A stretch of 10,047 bases of DNA. Origin: UBA920 sp038257015 (GTDB lineage Bacteria; Patescibacteriota; Doudnabacteria; UBA920). This document shows positions 1 to 5,892 of this stretch, piece after piece. The DNA lies in the NCBI GenBank assembly GCA_038257015.1, contig JBBSJS010000032.1, positions 1 through 10,047 on the forward strand. Direction: 5' to 3'. Each line of letters starts with the position of its first letter. The stretch's first letter is position 1. The notes beneath the pieces are model-generated. The model was not told the DNA's origin, did no database searches, and was given only the letters and a program-made list of their open reading frames with translations. A program made the translations under genes and the position numbers.

Positions 1-442
1 AAAACAAATAGCTTTGTAATTTTTTTAACAAGTACCGTCCGATTAAAACAAACAGGGTGCTAAACAACCAAGTTGCTAAAATTATGAATCTGGATGGAAA
101 TAAAGTTTGATTAAAAAAGAAAAGTATCACCACAACCAACAACACCAAAGATGTGCCCATGAAAATTCTGCCAAATTCTGAAATAAATCGGCGGGTTCCA
201 CTTAAATTGTAAAGGCCCAGGATGGCAAACGCTAAAATTAGGACAGGTGCAGTTTTGCCAAGCAAAAATAAGTATTCGACCAAGGATAAGTCGTAATAAA
301 TCTCACCTACCCAGTTTAGAGTTTCCAGATGCCAGTCAGTGGCTTGAATTCTTAAGTTAAATGCTATTACCCCTGCTATTAGCAAGGAGATAATGTCGAT
401 TGGGATTGATGAGAGGTTGAAAACTATTTCAGACTTTTTCAT
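1..442 (-). CDS. Polyprenyl glycosylphosphotransferase (WbaP/WcaJ type), N-terminal part, truncated by window edge
   Basis: About 147 codons are visible, running off the left edge without a stop. The translation begins MKKSEIVFNLSSIPIDIISL and is strongly hydrophobic, with membrane segments at about residues 12-32, 57-80, 98-115 and 120-138. The order GLYNLSGTRRF, then FFFNQTLFPSRFIIL, then LIGRYLLKKL is typical of the N-terminal membrane/CoA-binding-like region of bacterial sugar transferases that load a sugar phosphate onto undecaprenyl phosphate to start exopolysaccharide or glycan synthesis. The catalytic C-terminal domain lies outside the window, so the sugar cannot be told. The start is the ATG at 442, seven bases after a TATAAT box, with no Shine-Dalgarno. 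A functional link to the UppS-like gene at 1541-2233, which would make the same lipid carrier, is plausible but they are not in one operon. Confidence 0.75.
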   Translation of the reverse strand, partial: MKKSEIVFNLSSIPIDIISLLIAGVIAFNLRIQATDWHLETLNWVGEIYYDLSLVEYLFLLGKTAPVLILAFAILGLYNLSGTRRFISEFGRIFMGTSLVLLVVVILFFFNQTLFPSRFIILATWLFSTLFVLIGRYLLKKLQSYLF

Positions 443-449
443 ATCACTA

Positions 450-458
450 ATTATACCA
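450..458 (-). promoter_or_regulatory. Extended -10 promoter for the glycosyltransferase, probably leaderless
   Basis: On the minus strand the sequence is TGG-TATAAT followed by seven bases and then ATG. This is a perfect -10 hexamer with an upstream TG, and no convincing -35. Transcription would begin at or next to the start codon. Confidence 0.6.
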
Positions 459-478
459 GTATTTACAGTACTAATCTA

Positions 479-507
479 TTGACAAAAGAGCTTTCGTGTG
501 GCATTAT
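479..507 (+). promoter_or_regulatory. Promoter of rnpB
   Basis: A perfect TTGACA (479-484), a 17-bp spacer and CATTAT (502-507, 4 of 6 consensus) end a few bases before the first helix of the RNase P RNA. The start of transcription is expected near 512-514. Confidence 0.7.
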
Positions 508-511
508 TTGA

Positions 512-876
512 AAGCTTTAAGGAAGTCGCACAGTTACCACTATCACACCTTTTGGTTTTATAGTGGAGGAAAGTCCGGACACTTAGTTGAAAGTATCATA
601 TGAGCTTTTAACACTGGTAGCGGGTAACACCCGTCGGGAGTGATCCTAGAGATGCGAACAGTGACGCCCGAGCAGAAATGCAGAGGCATCCATGTCATTC
701 CCGCGCAAGCGGGAATCCAGGATGAACCGCTATGGCAACATAGCGGGTGAAACGGCTAAATTCTTACCTGAGTGCAATGCCAAATTTGGTAGGCAGCACG
801 AGCCGTCTGGCAACAGACGGCCTAGATAGATTACTGTGTAGAAACAGAATCCGGCTTACGAACTTGCTTGAAGCAA
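512..876 (+). ncRNA. rnpB: RNase P RNA (type A-like, compact)
   Basis: This is the catalytic RNA that removes 5' leaders from tRNA precursors. Terminal helix P1 pairs 514-526 with 862-874 (12 of 13 positions, including one G-U). Conserved landmarks are GAGGAAAGTCCGGAC near 564-578, GTGAAACGG after 746, and ACAGAATCCGGCTTA near 844-858. P18 is CCGTCTG-GCAA-CAGACGG at 803-820 with a GNRA loop. L15 is a short loop (TGCC 778-781 with GGCA 792-795) that keeps the GGT motif (788-790) known to bind the tRNA 3' CCA; both tRNAs in this window encode CCA. Compared with the E. coli RNA, P13/P14 seem to be missing between GTGAAACGG and the P15 strand, and P16/P17 are missing because P15 closes directly. 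A repeat-derived hairpin sits before the probable P12 (727-746). Helix assignments were made by eye against E. coli. Confidence 0.93.
687..724 (+). repeat. REP-like palindrome inserted within rnpB
   Basis: The core is ATTCCCGC-GCAA-GCGGGAAT (697-716), a perfect 8-bp stem with a GCAA tetraloop, and it is enclosed by CATCC (687-691) pairing with GGATG (720-724). The GTCATTCCCGC...GCGGGAATCCAG form matches a dispersed palindromic repeat type seen in many bacterial genomes (from memory). Removing about 684-726 leaves a canonical join from the CAGAAA-type segment to the CCGC...GCGGGTGAAACGG helix, which supports insertion. Only one copy lies in the window. Confidence 0.6.
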
Positions 877-945
877 AACAAAAACACACAAACCTTTTGG
901 CATCCTGAGCTTAGCGAAGGATCTCAATATTGTGTGTTTTTGTTT
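876..945 (+). terminator. rnpB terminator with a repeat in its loop
   Basis: A perfect 16-bp A/C-rich stem pairs 876-891 with 930-945, and the 3' arm supplies the U-rich tract. The 38-nt loop (892-929) contains a separate small palindrome. It begins two bases after the end of P1, so it would define the primary 3' end of the RNase P RNA. Confidence 0.65.
901..926 (+). repeat. Short dispersed-type palindrome inside the rnpB terminator loop
   Basis: CATCCTGAGCTTAGCGAAGG followed by ATCTCA contains the inverted pair ATCCT/AGGAT around GAGCTTAGCGA. The CATCCTGAGC...CGAAGGATCTC form resembles a short repeat common in intergenic regions of many bacteria (from memory). It lies wholly inside the terminator loop, leaving the stem intact. 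Confidence 0.5.
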
Positions 946-976
946 GGAAATTTATAAATAATAGGAGGAAACAAAA

Positions 977-1243
977 ATGAACGAAGCAAAGAAGAAAATC
1001 CTGCAGTATTTGCAGGAAGCTAGGGATAAATTTAATTTCCCAGAAGATAGTCGTTACATTCTTTTGGATGTGATTGACGGATGTAATGACTCTTCGGTTT
1101 TAAGTGATAAACAACTTGAATTCGTCACCCAGCACTCAAACGCTGTGGCTAACGCTATCAAGTGTTTGGAATCTGATGAGAAAACTTACAGAATAAAAAT
1201 GGCAAGCATTGCGCTCGCCACGTACATTAACTCTTGTAGTTAA
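977..1243 (+). CDS. Small protein of unknown function (88 aa)
   Basis: I do not recognise the family. The product is an acidic, soluble-looking, mostly helical protein of 88 residues (MNEAKKKILQYLQEARDKFN...) with no signal peptide, membrane segment or metal motif. AGGAGG (963-968) lies nine bases before the ATG, a strong Shine-Dalgarno unlike most neighbours. It follows the rnpB terminator by about 30 bases and precedes a second small gene by 29 bases on the same strand, so the two form a probable operon. A possible own promoter (TTGTGT-17-TATAAA, 930-958) would start transcription inside the Shine-Dalgarno, so read-through from rnpB is the other option. Confidence 0.75.
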   Translation: MNEAKKKILQYLQEARDKFNFPEDSRYILLDVIDGCNDSSVLSDKQLEFVTQHSNAVANAIKCLESDEKTYRIKMASIALATYINSCS

Positions 1244-1272
1244 GTAAATACGAAGTTAAATAGGAGGATATT

Positions 1273-1533
1273 ATGGAAAAAGGGTCTAAATCATCTTTAC
1301 TAACTGTTGAGAGGGTTACTAAAGAAATTAGTGTTGAGGTACAAGCTACTGAACCTGAAAAGTCTCGCATAGAACAAGCAATAGAGATGCTGGTACAAAT
1401 GACTAACTTACTTAAAAAATACCGCAAAGACGGTTACAATCTTGATGATGAAATTCACAAATGTATGAGCATTACAACCACCGGGGGCAATCGAATGATC
1501 ACAGCCAAGATCAGTGGTTCTTTCGGAAGTTAG
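1273..1533 (+). CDS. Small protein of unknown function (86 aa)
   Basis: I do not recognise the family. It has 86 residues, starting MEKGSKSSLLTVERVTKEIS, with a charged helical middle (residues ~28-52) and a Gly/Ser-rich end. AGGAGG (1262-1267) lies five bases before the ATG. It is the second gene of the probable pair behind rnpB and is followed by a strong intrinsic terminator (1565-1591) that lies within the 3' end of the convergent uppS. The shared strong ribosome sites suggest both proteins are made at high level or under a different regime from the leaderless genes around them. Confidence 0.75.
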   Translation: MEKGSKSSLLTVERVTKEISVEVQATEPEKSRIEQAIEMLVQMTNLLKKYRKDGYNLDDEIHKCMSITTTGGNRMITAKISGSFGS

Positions 1534-1540
1534 CTAGCAA

Positions 1541-2233
1541 CTACTTTCCTAATCGTCTCTCTCGGCGCTCGTAATCAACGAGCGCTTTTTTCATTTCTAA
1601 ATTGCTAAAATCTGGCCAAAGTTTATCAGTAAAATAAAACTGACTATGAGCTGTGTGCCACATCATAAATCCAGCCGACCAATGAGGTTCACCACCTGTA
1701 CGAATAACTAAATCAACTTCAGGCAAACTTTTTGTCCAAAGCGATGAATGTAAAATTTCTTTGGTGACTTTTTTTCCCGAGGTTACCAATCTGTTTACTG
1801 TATCGATCATTTCTCTTTGACCATCATAAACAAACAAAATAGTAAGGACTTTTTTTGTAAACTTTGAAGTTTTGGTTTCTAAATCTTCTACGGCACTTAT
1901 CAATTTTGAATCGTTTATAACATCACGCCACTCGCCTAAAATTTGAAAACGAGTTTTATTTTTTAAACAGCGTTCTAAGAATTCCGGTTTAGCGACTTCT
2001 TTTCTCAAGATATCTATTAGAAATTTTACTTCGAGTTTGGAGCGTTTCTTAAAGTTATCATATGAAGCTGCCCAGAAAGTGATATAGTTTACACCGACTT
2101 CATTGGCATAATCAGCAATTTCCCAAAAGCGCTTAGTGCCTTCTAAATGTCCGTGCAAACGATTAAGTTTATTAGTTTCAGCCCAGCGACGATTGCCGTC
2201 AGGAATAATTGCGATGTGATTAGGTATGCTCAT
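1541..2233 (-). CDS. uppS: Undecaprenyl diphosphate synthase-like cis-prenyltransferase
   Basis: The enzyme condenses isopentenyl diphosphate onto farnesyl diphosphate to make the C55 lipid carrier for cell-wall and glycan synthesis. At 230 residues it is close to the usual ~240-250. The N-terminal HIAIIPDGNRRWA carries the catalytic Asp12; H27/H29 match the conserved His region; N60 lies in the ITFWAASYDN strand; DLVIRTGGE (174-182) and LWPDF (195-199) match the C-terminal signature. Differences from the E. coli enzyme are clear: the Arg two residues after the RTSGE motif is His184, and SNF is replaced by SAGF, so this is a divergent branch. The ATG at 2233 has no Shine-Dalgarno. It is divergent from truB and convergent with the small-gene pair. 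Confidence 0.85.
   Translation of the reverse strand: MSIPNHIAIIPDGNRRWAETNKLNRLHGHLEGTKRFWEIADYANEVGVNYITFWAASYDNFKKRSKLEVKFLIDILRKEVAKPEFLERCLKNKTRFQILGEWRDVINDSKLISAVEDLETKTSKFTKKVLTILFVYDGQREMIDTVNRLVTSGKKVTKEILHSSLWTKSLPEVDLVIRTGGEPHWSAGFMMWHTAHSQFYFTDKLWPDFSNLEMKKALVDYERRERRLGK
1565..1591 (+). terminator. Intrinsic terminator of the small-gene pair, inside uppS
   Basis: GCGCTCG (1565-1571) pairs perfectly with CGAGCGC (1579-1585) around a 7-nt loop, followed by six T. It serves the plus-strand genes ending at 1533, yet its bases are also the last codons of the minus-strand uppS. Confidence 0.85.
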
Positions 2234-2285
2234 AGTACGGTATTTGCTTCAAAAAACTATAAAAATTAACTTAAGTAACCCTGAG

Positions 2286-2294
2286 ATTATATCA
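2286..2294 (-). promoter_or_regulatory. Candidate extended -10 promoter for uppS
   Basis: TGA-TATAAT lies on the minus strand with no good -35. It is 52 bases upstream of the uppS ATG, so unlike several other genes here this transcript would have a leader. Confidence 0.45.
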
Positions 2295-2319
2295 GACAAT
2301 AAAGGTTAAGAAAATAAGC

Positions 2320-2325
2320 TATACT
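2320..2325 (+). promoter_or_regulatory. Candidate -10 box for truB
   Basis: TATACT lies nine bases before the truB ATG; there is no Shine-Dalgarno and no clear -35. The mRNA would have a leader of two or three bases at most. Confidence 0.45.
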
Positions 2326-2334
2326 GTATAAACT

Positions 2335-3087
2335 ATGGATAACCAAGTGATAAAAATTTACAAAAAAGTCGGAGAAACTCCTCTGGAAGCTTTAACAAAT
2401 TACCGAAACCAGCATCCTGAACTAACCAACAGTTCTCTTACCTATGCTGGACGGCTTGATCCTATGGCGGAAGGATTGCTTTTAGTAATTAAAGATGAAG
2501 AAATTGTTAATAAGGACAAGTATCTTCATCTAGGCAAGCGTTATGAAGCCGAAATTTTACTCGGAATGAGTTCGGATACGCATGATATTTTAGGTCTGGC
2601 TGACAAAACCAATGACAACCAAATAATTCAAGAGGAAAATATCCGACAAGTACTTGGATCTTTTCAAGGAAAACGATCTTGGCCATTGCCATCCTACTCT
2701 TCTAAACCTGTGAAGGGCAAACCGTTGTTCCAATGGTCCCGTGAAGGAAGAATTTCAGAAATTGAAATACCAACACAAAACTTTGAGATTTCTGAAATTA
2801 AATTAAATTCAGCTGAACTAATCTCTTGGGAAAAAGTGTATGAATATATAACTACGACCATCGACAAAGTAGAAGGTGATTTTAGGCAACAACAAATCTT
2901 ACAACAATGGGAAGATATTAATACCAATGTAAATAGTGAGCTATTCCTACAGCTTATTAAAATCAGTGTGCATTGCAGTAGCGGTACTTATGTTCGTTCT
3001 ATTGCGTCAAAACTCGGAGAAGAACTTAACTCACAAGCTTTGTTGTTCAAATTAAAAAGAACCCAAATCGGGTCCTTTACTGTCTAG
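2335..3087 (+). CDS. truB: tRNA pseudouridine(55) synthase TruB
   Basis: It isomerises U55 in the T-loop of tRNAs. GRLDPMAEGLL at residues 39-49 is the TruB signature with catalytic Asp42. Also present are KRYEAEILLG with Tyr70, the SYSSKPVKGKPLFQWSREG segment equivalent to the PPxYSAxKxxG motif, and CSSGTYVRSIASKLG near the C-terminus. At 250 residues it lacks the long C-terminal PUA-type extension of E. coli TruB (about 314 residues). The N-terminal IYKKVGETPLEAL replaces the usual DKPxGxTS. The stop TAG shares three bases with the stop of the convergent gene in the sequence CTAG. The last codons contain a minus-strand terminator. Confidence 0.92.
   Translation: MDNQVIKIYKKVGETPLEALTNYRNQHPELTNSSLTYAGRLDPMAEGLLLVIKDEEIVNKDKYLHLGKRYEAEILLGMSSDTHDILGLADKTNDNQIIQEENIRQVLGSFQGKRSWPLPSYSSKPVKGKPLFQWSREGRISEIEIPTQNFEISEIKLNSAELISWEKVYEYITTTIDKVEGDFRQQQILQQWEDINTNVNSELFLQLIKISVHCSSGTYVRSIASKLGEELNSQALLFKLKRTQIGSFTV
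3054..3075 (-). terminator. Intrinsic terminator of the 3084-4052 operon, inside truB
   Basis: On the minus strand GGACCC (from 3075) pairs with GGGTTC around GATTT, followed by TTTTT. It starts nine bases after the stop codon of the YunG-like gene and overlaps truB codons near its 3' end. Confidence 0.7.
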
Positions 3088-3500
3088 TTCTTTACCGCTA
3101 ACAGCTCTTTTACTTTTGAGGCCAATACCATATACCTTTTGGCTGTCTCTGCAATCTCAGCTTTTTCAGAGTTTAGAATTTCATCTCTAGTAACTGCCAG
3201 CCCGTGATTGAAATTAACTTCACCCTCAAACTGTTCTCTGGAAAAATCTTGCTCTGTCCCATCGGGAAGTAAGTTCCACATATGATTATTCTCAGTGTCG
3301 TAGATTATATCACCACCGAATAAATCGTTCACCACTAAAGCCGTCACTGTGCACTGCCCTAATGCTTTGTTGTCTATAGACCATTTGGGTCTGGACTTTG
3401 GACTTGCTGTTTCTAAACTCCAAGCTTTGCTGAGAACTCTTGTAAGTTTATCAATATCATTTTCTGTAATTTGGCTTGAAGGTTCGTGGTAGTTATTCAT
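3084..3500 (-). CDS. YunG-like conserved protein of unknown function
   Basis: The 138-residue product resembles the Bacillus YunG family: LSKAWSLETA (residues 23-32), a Trp-Ser segment, GQCTVTALVVNDLFGGDI (48-65), HMWNLLPDG and a following DFSREQF. The family's function is not established to my knowledge. The conserved Cys50 after GQ and a later His suggest a possible Cys/His active site, but that is inference. It starts four bases after the methyltransferase stop (3504) on the same strand, so the two are co-transcribed. Its stop overlaps that of truB. Confidence 0.75.
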   Translation of the reverse strand: MNNYHEPSSQITENDIDKLTRVLSKAWSLETASPKSRPKWSIDNKALGQCTVTALVVNDLFGGDIIYDTENNHMWNLLPDGTEQDFSREQFEGEVNFNHGLAVTRDEILNSEKAEIAETAKRYMVLASKVKELLAVKN

Positions 3501-3503
3501 AAA

Positions 3504-4052
3504 TTAGTTAGCTTTTTTAGCAACAGTCGTATCTCCAAAAACTTCAATTATAGTCCAGCGAGAAGGATCATTTAGTTCCGAGAAAAATTGATCACTTGTT
3601 CTACTTCCCAAATGGTTATTTGCTACAGTAAGTATTCCTGTGGGTTTTAGCAGGCGGTGGTAATTGGGCAAGTATTCGTAGTGAATACCATAACCATCAA
3701 AGAATATAAAATCGTAAGCTTTGTTCAGAATTGGCAACAAGCTTTCGGCTGTGCCTTGAATTGGGTTTATACGAGTATTAACGTCGTGGTCGTGGAAATG
3801 TTGCTTGGCAGTCTCAATGTGTGCATCGTCTTTATCTATGGTGTCGATATGGCTGCCTGGGTGAGTCAACGCCATTACCAAAGTACTAAAACCCGCTCCT
3901 GTGCCTATTTCCAGCACTTGCATCGGCTTATATGTGTGCACTAGCCTAGAAAGATCGCCGCCAAATTGATAAGGATTAGCGCTACATTGGTGATTTTCCT
4001 TATGAGTAAGGGCAATTTCTAATAAATCTTGTAGTTTTGTTTCATTTAACAT
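3504..4052 (-). CDS. Class I SAM-dependent methyltransferase, O-methyltransferase-like
   Basis: From the start chosen here the protein has 182 residues. VLEIGTGAGFS (46-56) is the SAM-binding glycine loop, IDKDD (72-76) is the acidic motif after strand 2, and DFIFFDGYG (114-122) is the motif 4 segment typical of catechol/caffeoyl-CoA type O-methyltransferases. LLKPTGILTVANN follows. The open frame continues to 4181, but that would overlap the divergent gene starting at 4107 and its promoter; the ATG at 4052 opens with the usual helix (MLNETKLQDLLEIAL) and is preferred. TATAAC lies 12 bases upstream (4065-4070). The substrate is unknown. It is co-transcribed with the YunG-like gene. Confidence 0.82.
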   Translation of the reverse strand: MLNETKLQDLLEIALTHKENHQCSANPYQFGGDLSRLVHTYKPMQVLEIGTGAGFSTLVMALTHPGSHIDTIDKDDAHIETAKQHFHDHDVNTRINPIQGTAESLLPILNKAYDFIFFDGYGIHYEYLPNYHRLLKPTGILTVANNHLGSRTSDQFFSELNDPSRWTIIEVFGDTTVAKKAN

Positions 4053-4090
4053 AATCGGTTTGATGTTATATGATTTAGTTACTTCAAGTC

Positions 4091-4096
4091 TATAAT
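4091..4096 (+). promoter_or_regulatory. -10 box for the 4107 gene
   Basis: A perfect TATAAT ends ten bases before the ATG, with no Shine-Dalgarno and no good -35. It implies a leader of only a few bases. Confidence 0.5.
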
Positions 4097-4106
4097 TAAT
4101 TACGAT

Positions 4107-4676
4107 ATGAATCAAGGTAGGATAACTTTTGATGAGGTTTTCAAAATCTGGCTCGAGACTGAAATAGAGAGCCAACAACATAATAATATTTTAACAGTGG
4201 CAAAAGAAAAAGGTTTTAATTCCATTTCTGAATGGCGATTGAACACAGCACTCAGGCTTGGCTTAGACAAAAAGTCTTGGAGACTAGAAGAAATTGAAAC
4301 ACCTAACGAAGCTTTACCGCAAATAATTGTTGGGCCATTAAAAGGTTGGTCACAATTCTTTGAAAATAAATTAGAAACTAGTTTCAAAGATGCTTTAGAA
4401 ATTCCAGACTTCTACAAATGGTGTCGAACTCACGATAGGATTTTACCTATCGTCGCCCACTTCCCTGCTACTACAACTTTAATATTGCTACAAAAGCCAG
4501 ATGAAAATTTTATCGCAATTGCAGGCGGTCATAGAATATGTGCGACCGCTTTTGCCGAGAAAATTGACGATCCAATTGATTTTACCCATAGAAAAGTTTT
4601 TGCATGCATCGCTGAGGTAACTGAAGATGAATTAACTAACTTACAAGATTTTCTAGCAAAAGGTACCGACAAATAA
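4107..4676 (+). CDS. ParB/sulfiredoxin-superfamily-like protein of unknown role
   Basis: The 189-residue product has an N-terminal helical part (1-60) and a C-terminal part with FIAIAGGHRICATAFAEK at about 135-152. The GGHRxxA pattern resembles the G-x-x-R phosphate/nucleotide-binding motif of the ParB/Srx fold (ParB GxRRxxA, sulfiredoxin GGCHR). It lacks the ParB helix-turn-helix and partner-gene context, and it lacks the sulfiredoxin cysteine, so neither chromosome partitioning nor sulfinic acid reduction can be claimed. It stands alone on the plus strand, divergent from the methyltransferase and convergent with the HEAGH membrane protein, with which it shares a terminator. Confidence 0.7.
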   Translation: MNQGRITFDEVFKIWLETEIESQQHNNILTVAKEKGFNSISEWRLNTALRLGLDKKSWRLEEIETPNEALPQIIVGPLKGWSQFFENKLETSFKDALEIPDFYKWCRTHDRILPIVAHFPATTTLILLQKPDENFIAIAGGHRICATAFAEKIDDPIDFTHRKVFACIAEVTEDELTNLQDFLAKGTDK

Positions 4677-4681
4677 GATTT

Positions 4682-4716
4682 AAAAAACTCTAACCACTAC
4701 AAGGTCAGAGTTTTTT
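4682..4716. terminator. Bidirectional intrinsic terminator with a stop codon in its loop
   Basis: The 14-base arm AAAAAACTCTAACC (4682-4695) pairs with 4703-4716 with one mismatch; A-runs on one side and T-runs on the other serve both strands. The TAG stop of the minus-strand membrane protein (4697-4699) is in the loop, so its last five codons form one arm. Confidence 0.8.
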
Positions 4717-5194
4717 CTTTACGACTTGCCACGATTCCCCAAATTAATCCGAACACCATTGAAGCGATTCCTGAGATGTAGAATATCCACGATATTGTTG
4801 CGGTGTACTTAAACCATCCTAGGATGAATAAAATCTGGTTCCAATCGTGGGTGTCTGGATCGCCGGTGATTAAAGGTAATTCTCTTGTTAGTGCGTCACC
4901 GGAATATAGGGAAATGTTAAATAGATTAATAGCCAACCAATAGAAAATCAAGCTCGCTGAAAAAGTTTGATTTTTAAAATAGAAATACGTAATCAGGACA
5001 AGAGGAATAAGTATTTGAAAAATAGTTCCACCTAACAGCATGACTAGTTCTCCGAATCCCCACATTAGCACATGTCCTGCTTCGTGAAAAAGTAAATTTA
5101 TATTATCGATAAAATGCCAATCTGTGAAAGTGGCAAGATAGTAAAGACAATATACAAAACCTAAAATAGTAACGACAAGTTTCCAGTTGTTCAT
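4697..5194 (-). CDS. Membrane protein with HExxH motif, M50-like metalloprotease candidate
   Basis: The 165-residue protein has four or five hydrophobic segments (about residues 5-22, 44-70, 80-97, 122-155). HEAGH at 37-41 is a zinc-binding HExxH motif at the head of a membrane segment, followed by MWGFGELVMLLGGTIFQILIP. The Leu-Gly-Gly then Gln/Pro pattern resembles the M50B-like site-2-protease relatives. A third metal ligand is not certain; Asp102 (GDALTR) or the D113-H116 region (ITGDPDTHDW) could supply it. It starts three bases after the HAD phosphatase stop and has no own promoter, so it is translated from that transcript. Function beyond a possible intramembrane protease is unknown. 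Confidence 0.72.
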   Translation of the reverse strand: MNNWKLVVTILGFVYCLYYLATFTDWHFIDNINLLFHEAGHVLMWGFGELVMLLGGTIFQILIPLVLITYFYFKNQTFSASLIFYWLAINLFNISLYSGDALTRELPLITGDPDTHDWNQILFILGWFKYTATISWIFYISGIASMVFGLIWGIVASRKEKTLTL

Positions 5195-5197
5195 ATT

Positions 5198-5839
5198 TTA
5201 ATTTACTAAATTTAAAACATCATCCAAAGTCTTTAAACTATAGTCCATTGAAGAAAAGTCCTGGTGAGAAGTGTACTTTGAGGGAATAATCGCAACCTTC
5301 AGTCCCGCAGATTTAGCTGATAGTAATCCTGGTCTACTATCCTCTACCACTAAGATTTCTTCTTTTGGATATGCGAATTTTTCAATCGCTAAGAGATACG
5401 GTTCTGGGTGAGGTTTTGTTTCAGTGACGTCATTTGAAGTTACGATAATATTGAAAACATCTTCAAGTTCAAACTTTCCGATAAATTTATCTACCGTGGA
5501 TTTACTACTTGTTGTAACTAACCCTAGTTTAAATCCTTTCTCAGTAAGCTTTTGACATAAACTTTTTACATCACCCCTTAGAGTAACCCAAGAATCCCAA
5601 AGCTCATGAAAAAACTTTTTAAAAGAAGTGGTCAGCTCATCAACTTCACTTGCTTTATGCTCGCGACTTTCTAAAAGCTTAGGAATAAAATCTGAAGGAT
5701 GAATCCCAGCTATACTAAGAATTTCTTCATCAGTAATAACGTGGCCGCATTCCATGAAAGCTAACCTAATAGCCTCATTGCAGATATGTTGAGTCTCAAT
5801 CAGCGTACCGTCTAAGTCAAATATAATTACTTTAAACAT
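5198..5839 (-). CDS. HAD-superfamily phosphatase (beta-phosphoglucomutase/Gph-like)
   Basis: The 213-residue product has the four HAD motifs in order: FDLDGTL with nucleophile Asp8 and acid/base Asp10, LVTTSSKS around Thr110, TKPHPEPY with Lys142, and VVEDSRPG with Glu166/Asp167. The helical cap between residues 15 and 85 is of the C1 type found in phosphoglycolate phosphatase and beta-phosphoglucomutase. The substrate cannot be assigned. An extended -10 box (TGC-TATTCT, 5846-5854) ends six bases before the ATG, predicting a leaderless mRNA that also carries the membrane HEAGH gene. Confidence 0.87.
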   Translation of the reverse strand: MFKVIIFDLDGTLIETQHICNEAIRLAFMECGHVITDEEILSIAGIHPSDFIPKLLESREHKASEVDELTTSFKKFFHELWDSWVTLRGDVKSLCQKLTEKGFKLGLVTTSSKSTVDKFIGKFELEDVFNIIVTSNDVTETKPHPEPYLLAIEKFAYPKEEILVVEDSRPGLLSAKSAGLKVAIIPSKYTSHQDFSSMDYSLKTLDDVLNLVN

Positions 5840-5845
5840 AGTTAA

Positions 5846-5854
5846 AGAATAGCA
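5846..5854 (-). promoter_or_regulatory. Extended -10 promoter for the HAD gene, leaderless
   Basis: TGC-TATTCT on the minus strand lies six bases before the ATG, directly behind the T-run of the preceding terminator. It is part of a 41-bp segment repeated at 6408-6448. Confidence 0.6.
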
Positions 5855-5880
5855 AAAAACCGCCTCTTCGGCGATTTTTT
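5854..5880. terminator. Intrinsic terminator between the methyltransferase pseudogene and the HAD gene
   Basis: A6 and CCGCC pair with GGCG and T6 around TCTTC, with one C-A mismatch on the plus strand (G-U on the minus). It lies 13 bases after the pseudogene stop and ends in the HAD promoter. Confidence 0.7.
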
Positions 5881-5892
5881 GTTTGTATAAAC

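Larger units (their letters stand above)
5840..5880 (-). repeat. Duplicated terminator-plus-promoter segment, copy 1
   Basis: This 41-bp stretch matches 6408-6448 at about 36 positions (GTTAAAGnATAnCAAAAAAC, then CCGCCnCTTCGGCGATTTTT). Each copy joins a terminator to the extended -10 box of the next minus-strand gene. Confidence 0.7.

Noticed and set aside
3657..3944. Plus-strand open frame opposite the methyltransferase
   Set aside because: It is antisense to a clear methyltransferase and has no recognisable motif or ribosome site.
3504..4181. Longer methyltransferase start at 4181
   Set aside because: It would overlap the divergent gene at 4107 and its TATAAT box, and the added residues look unlike the family.
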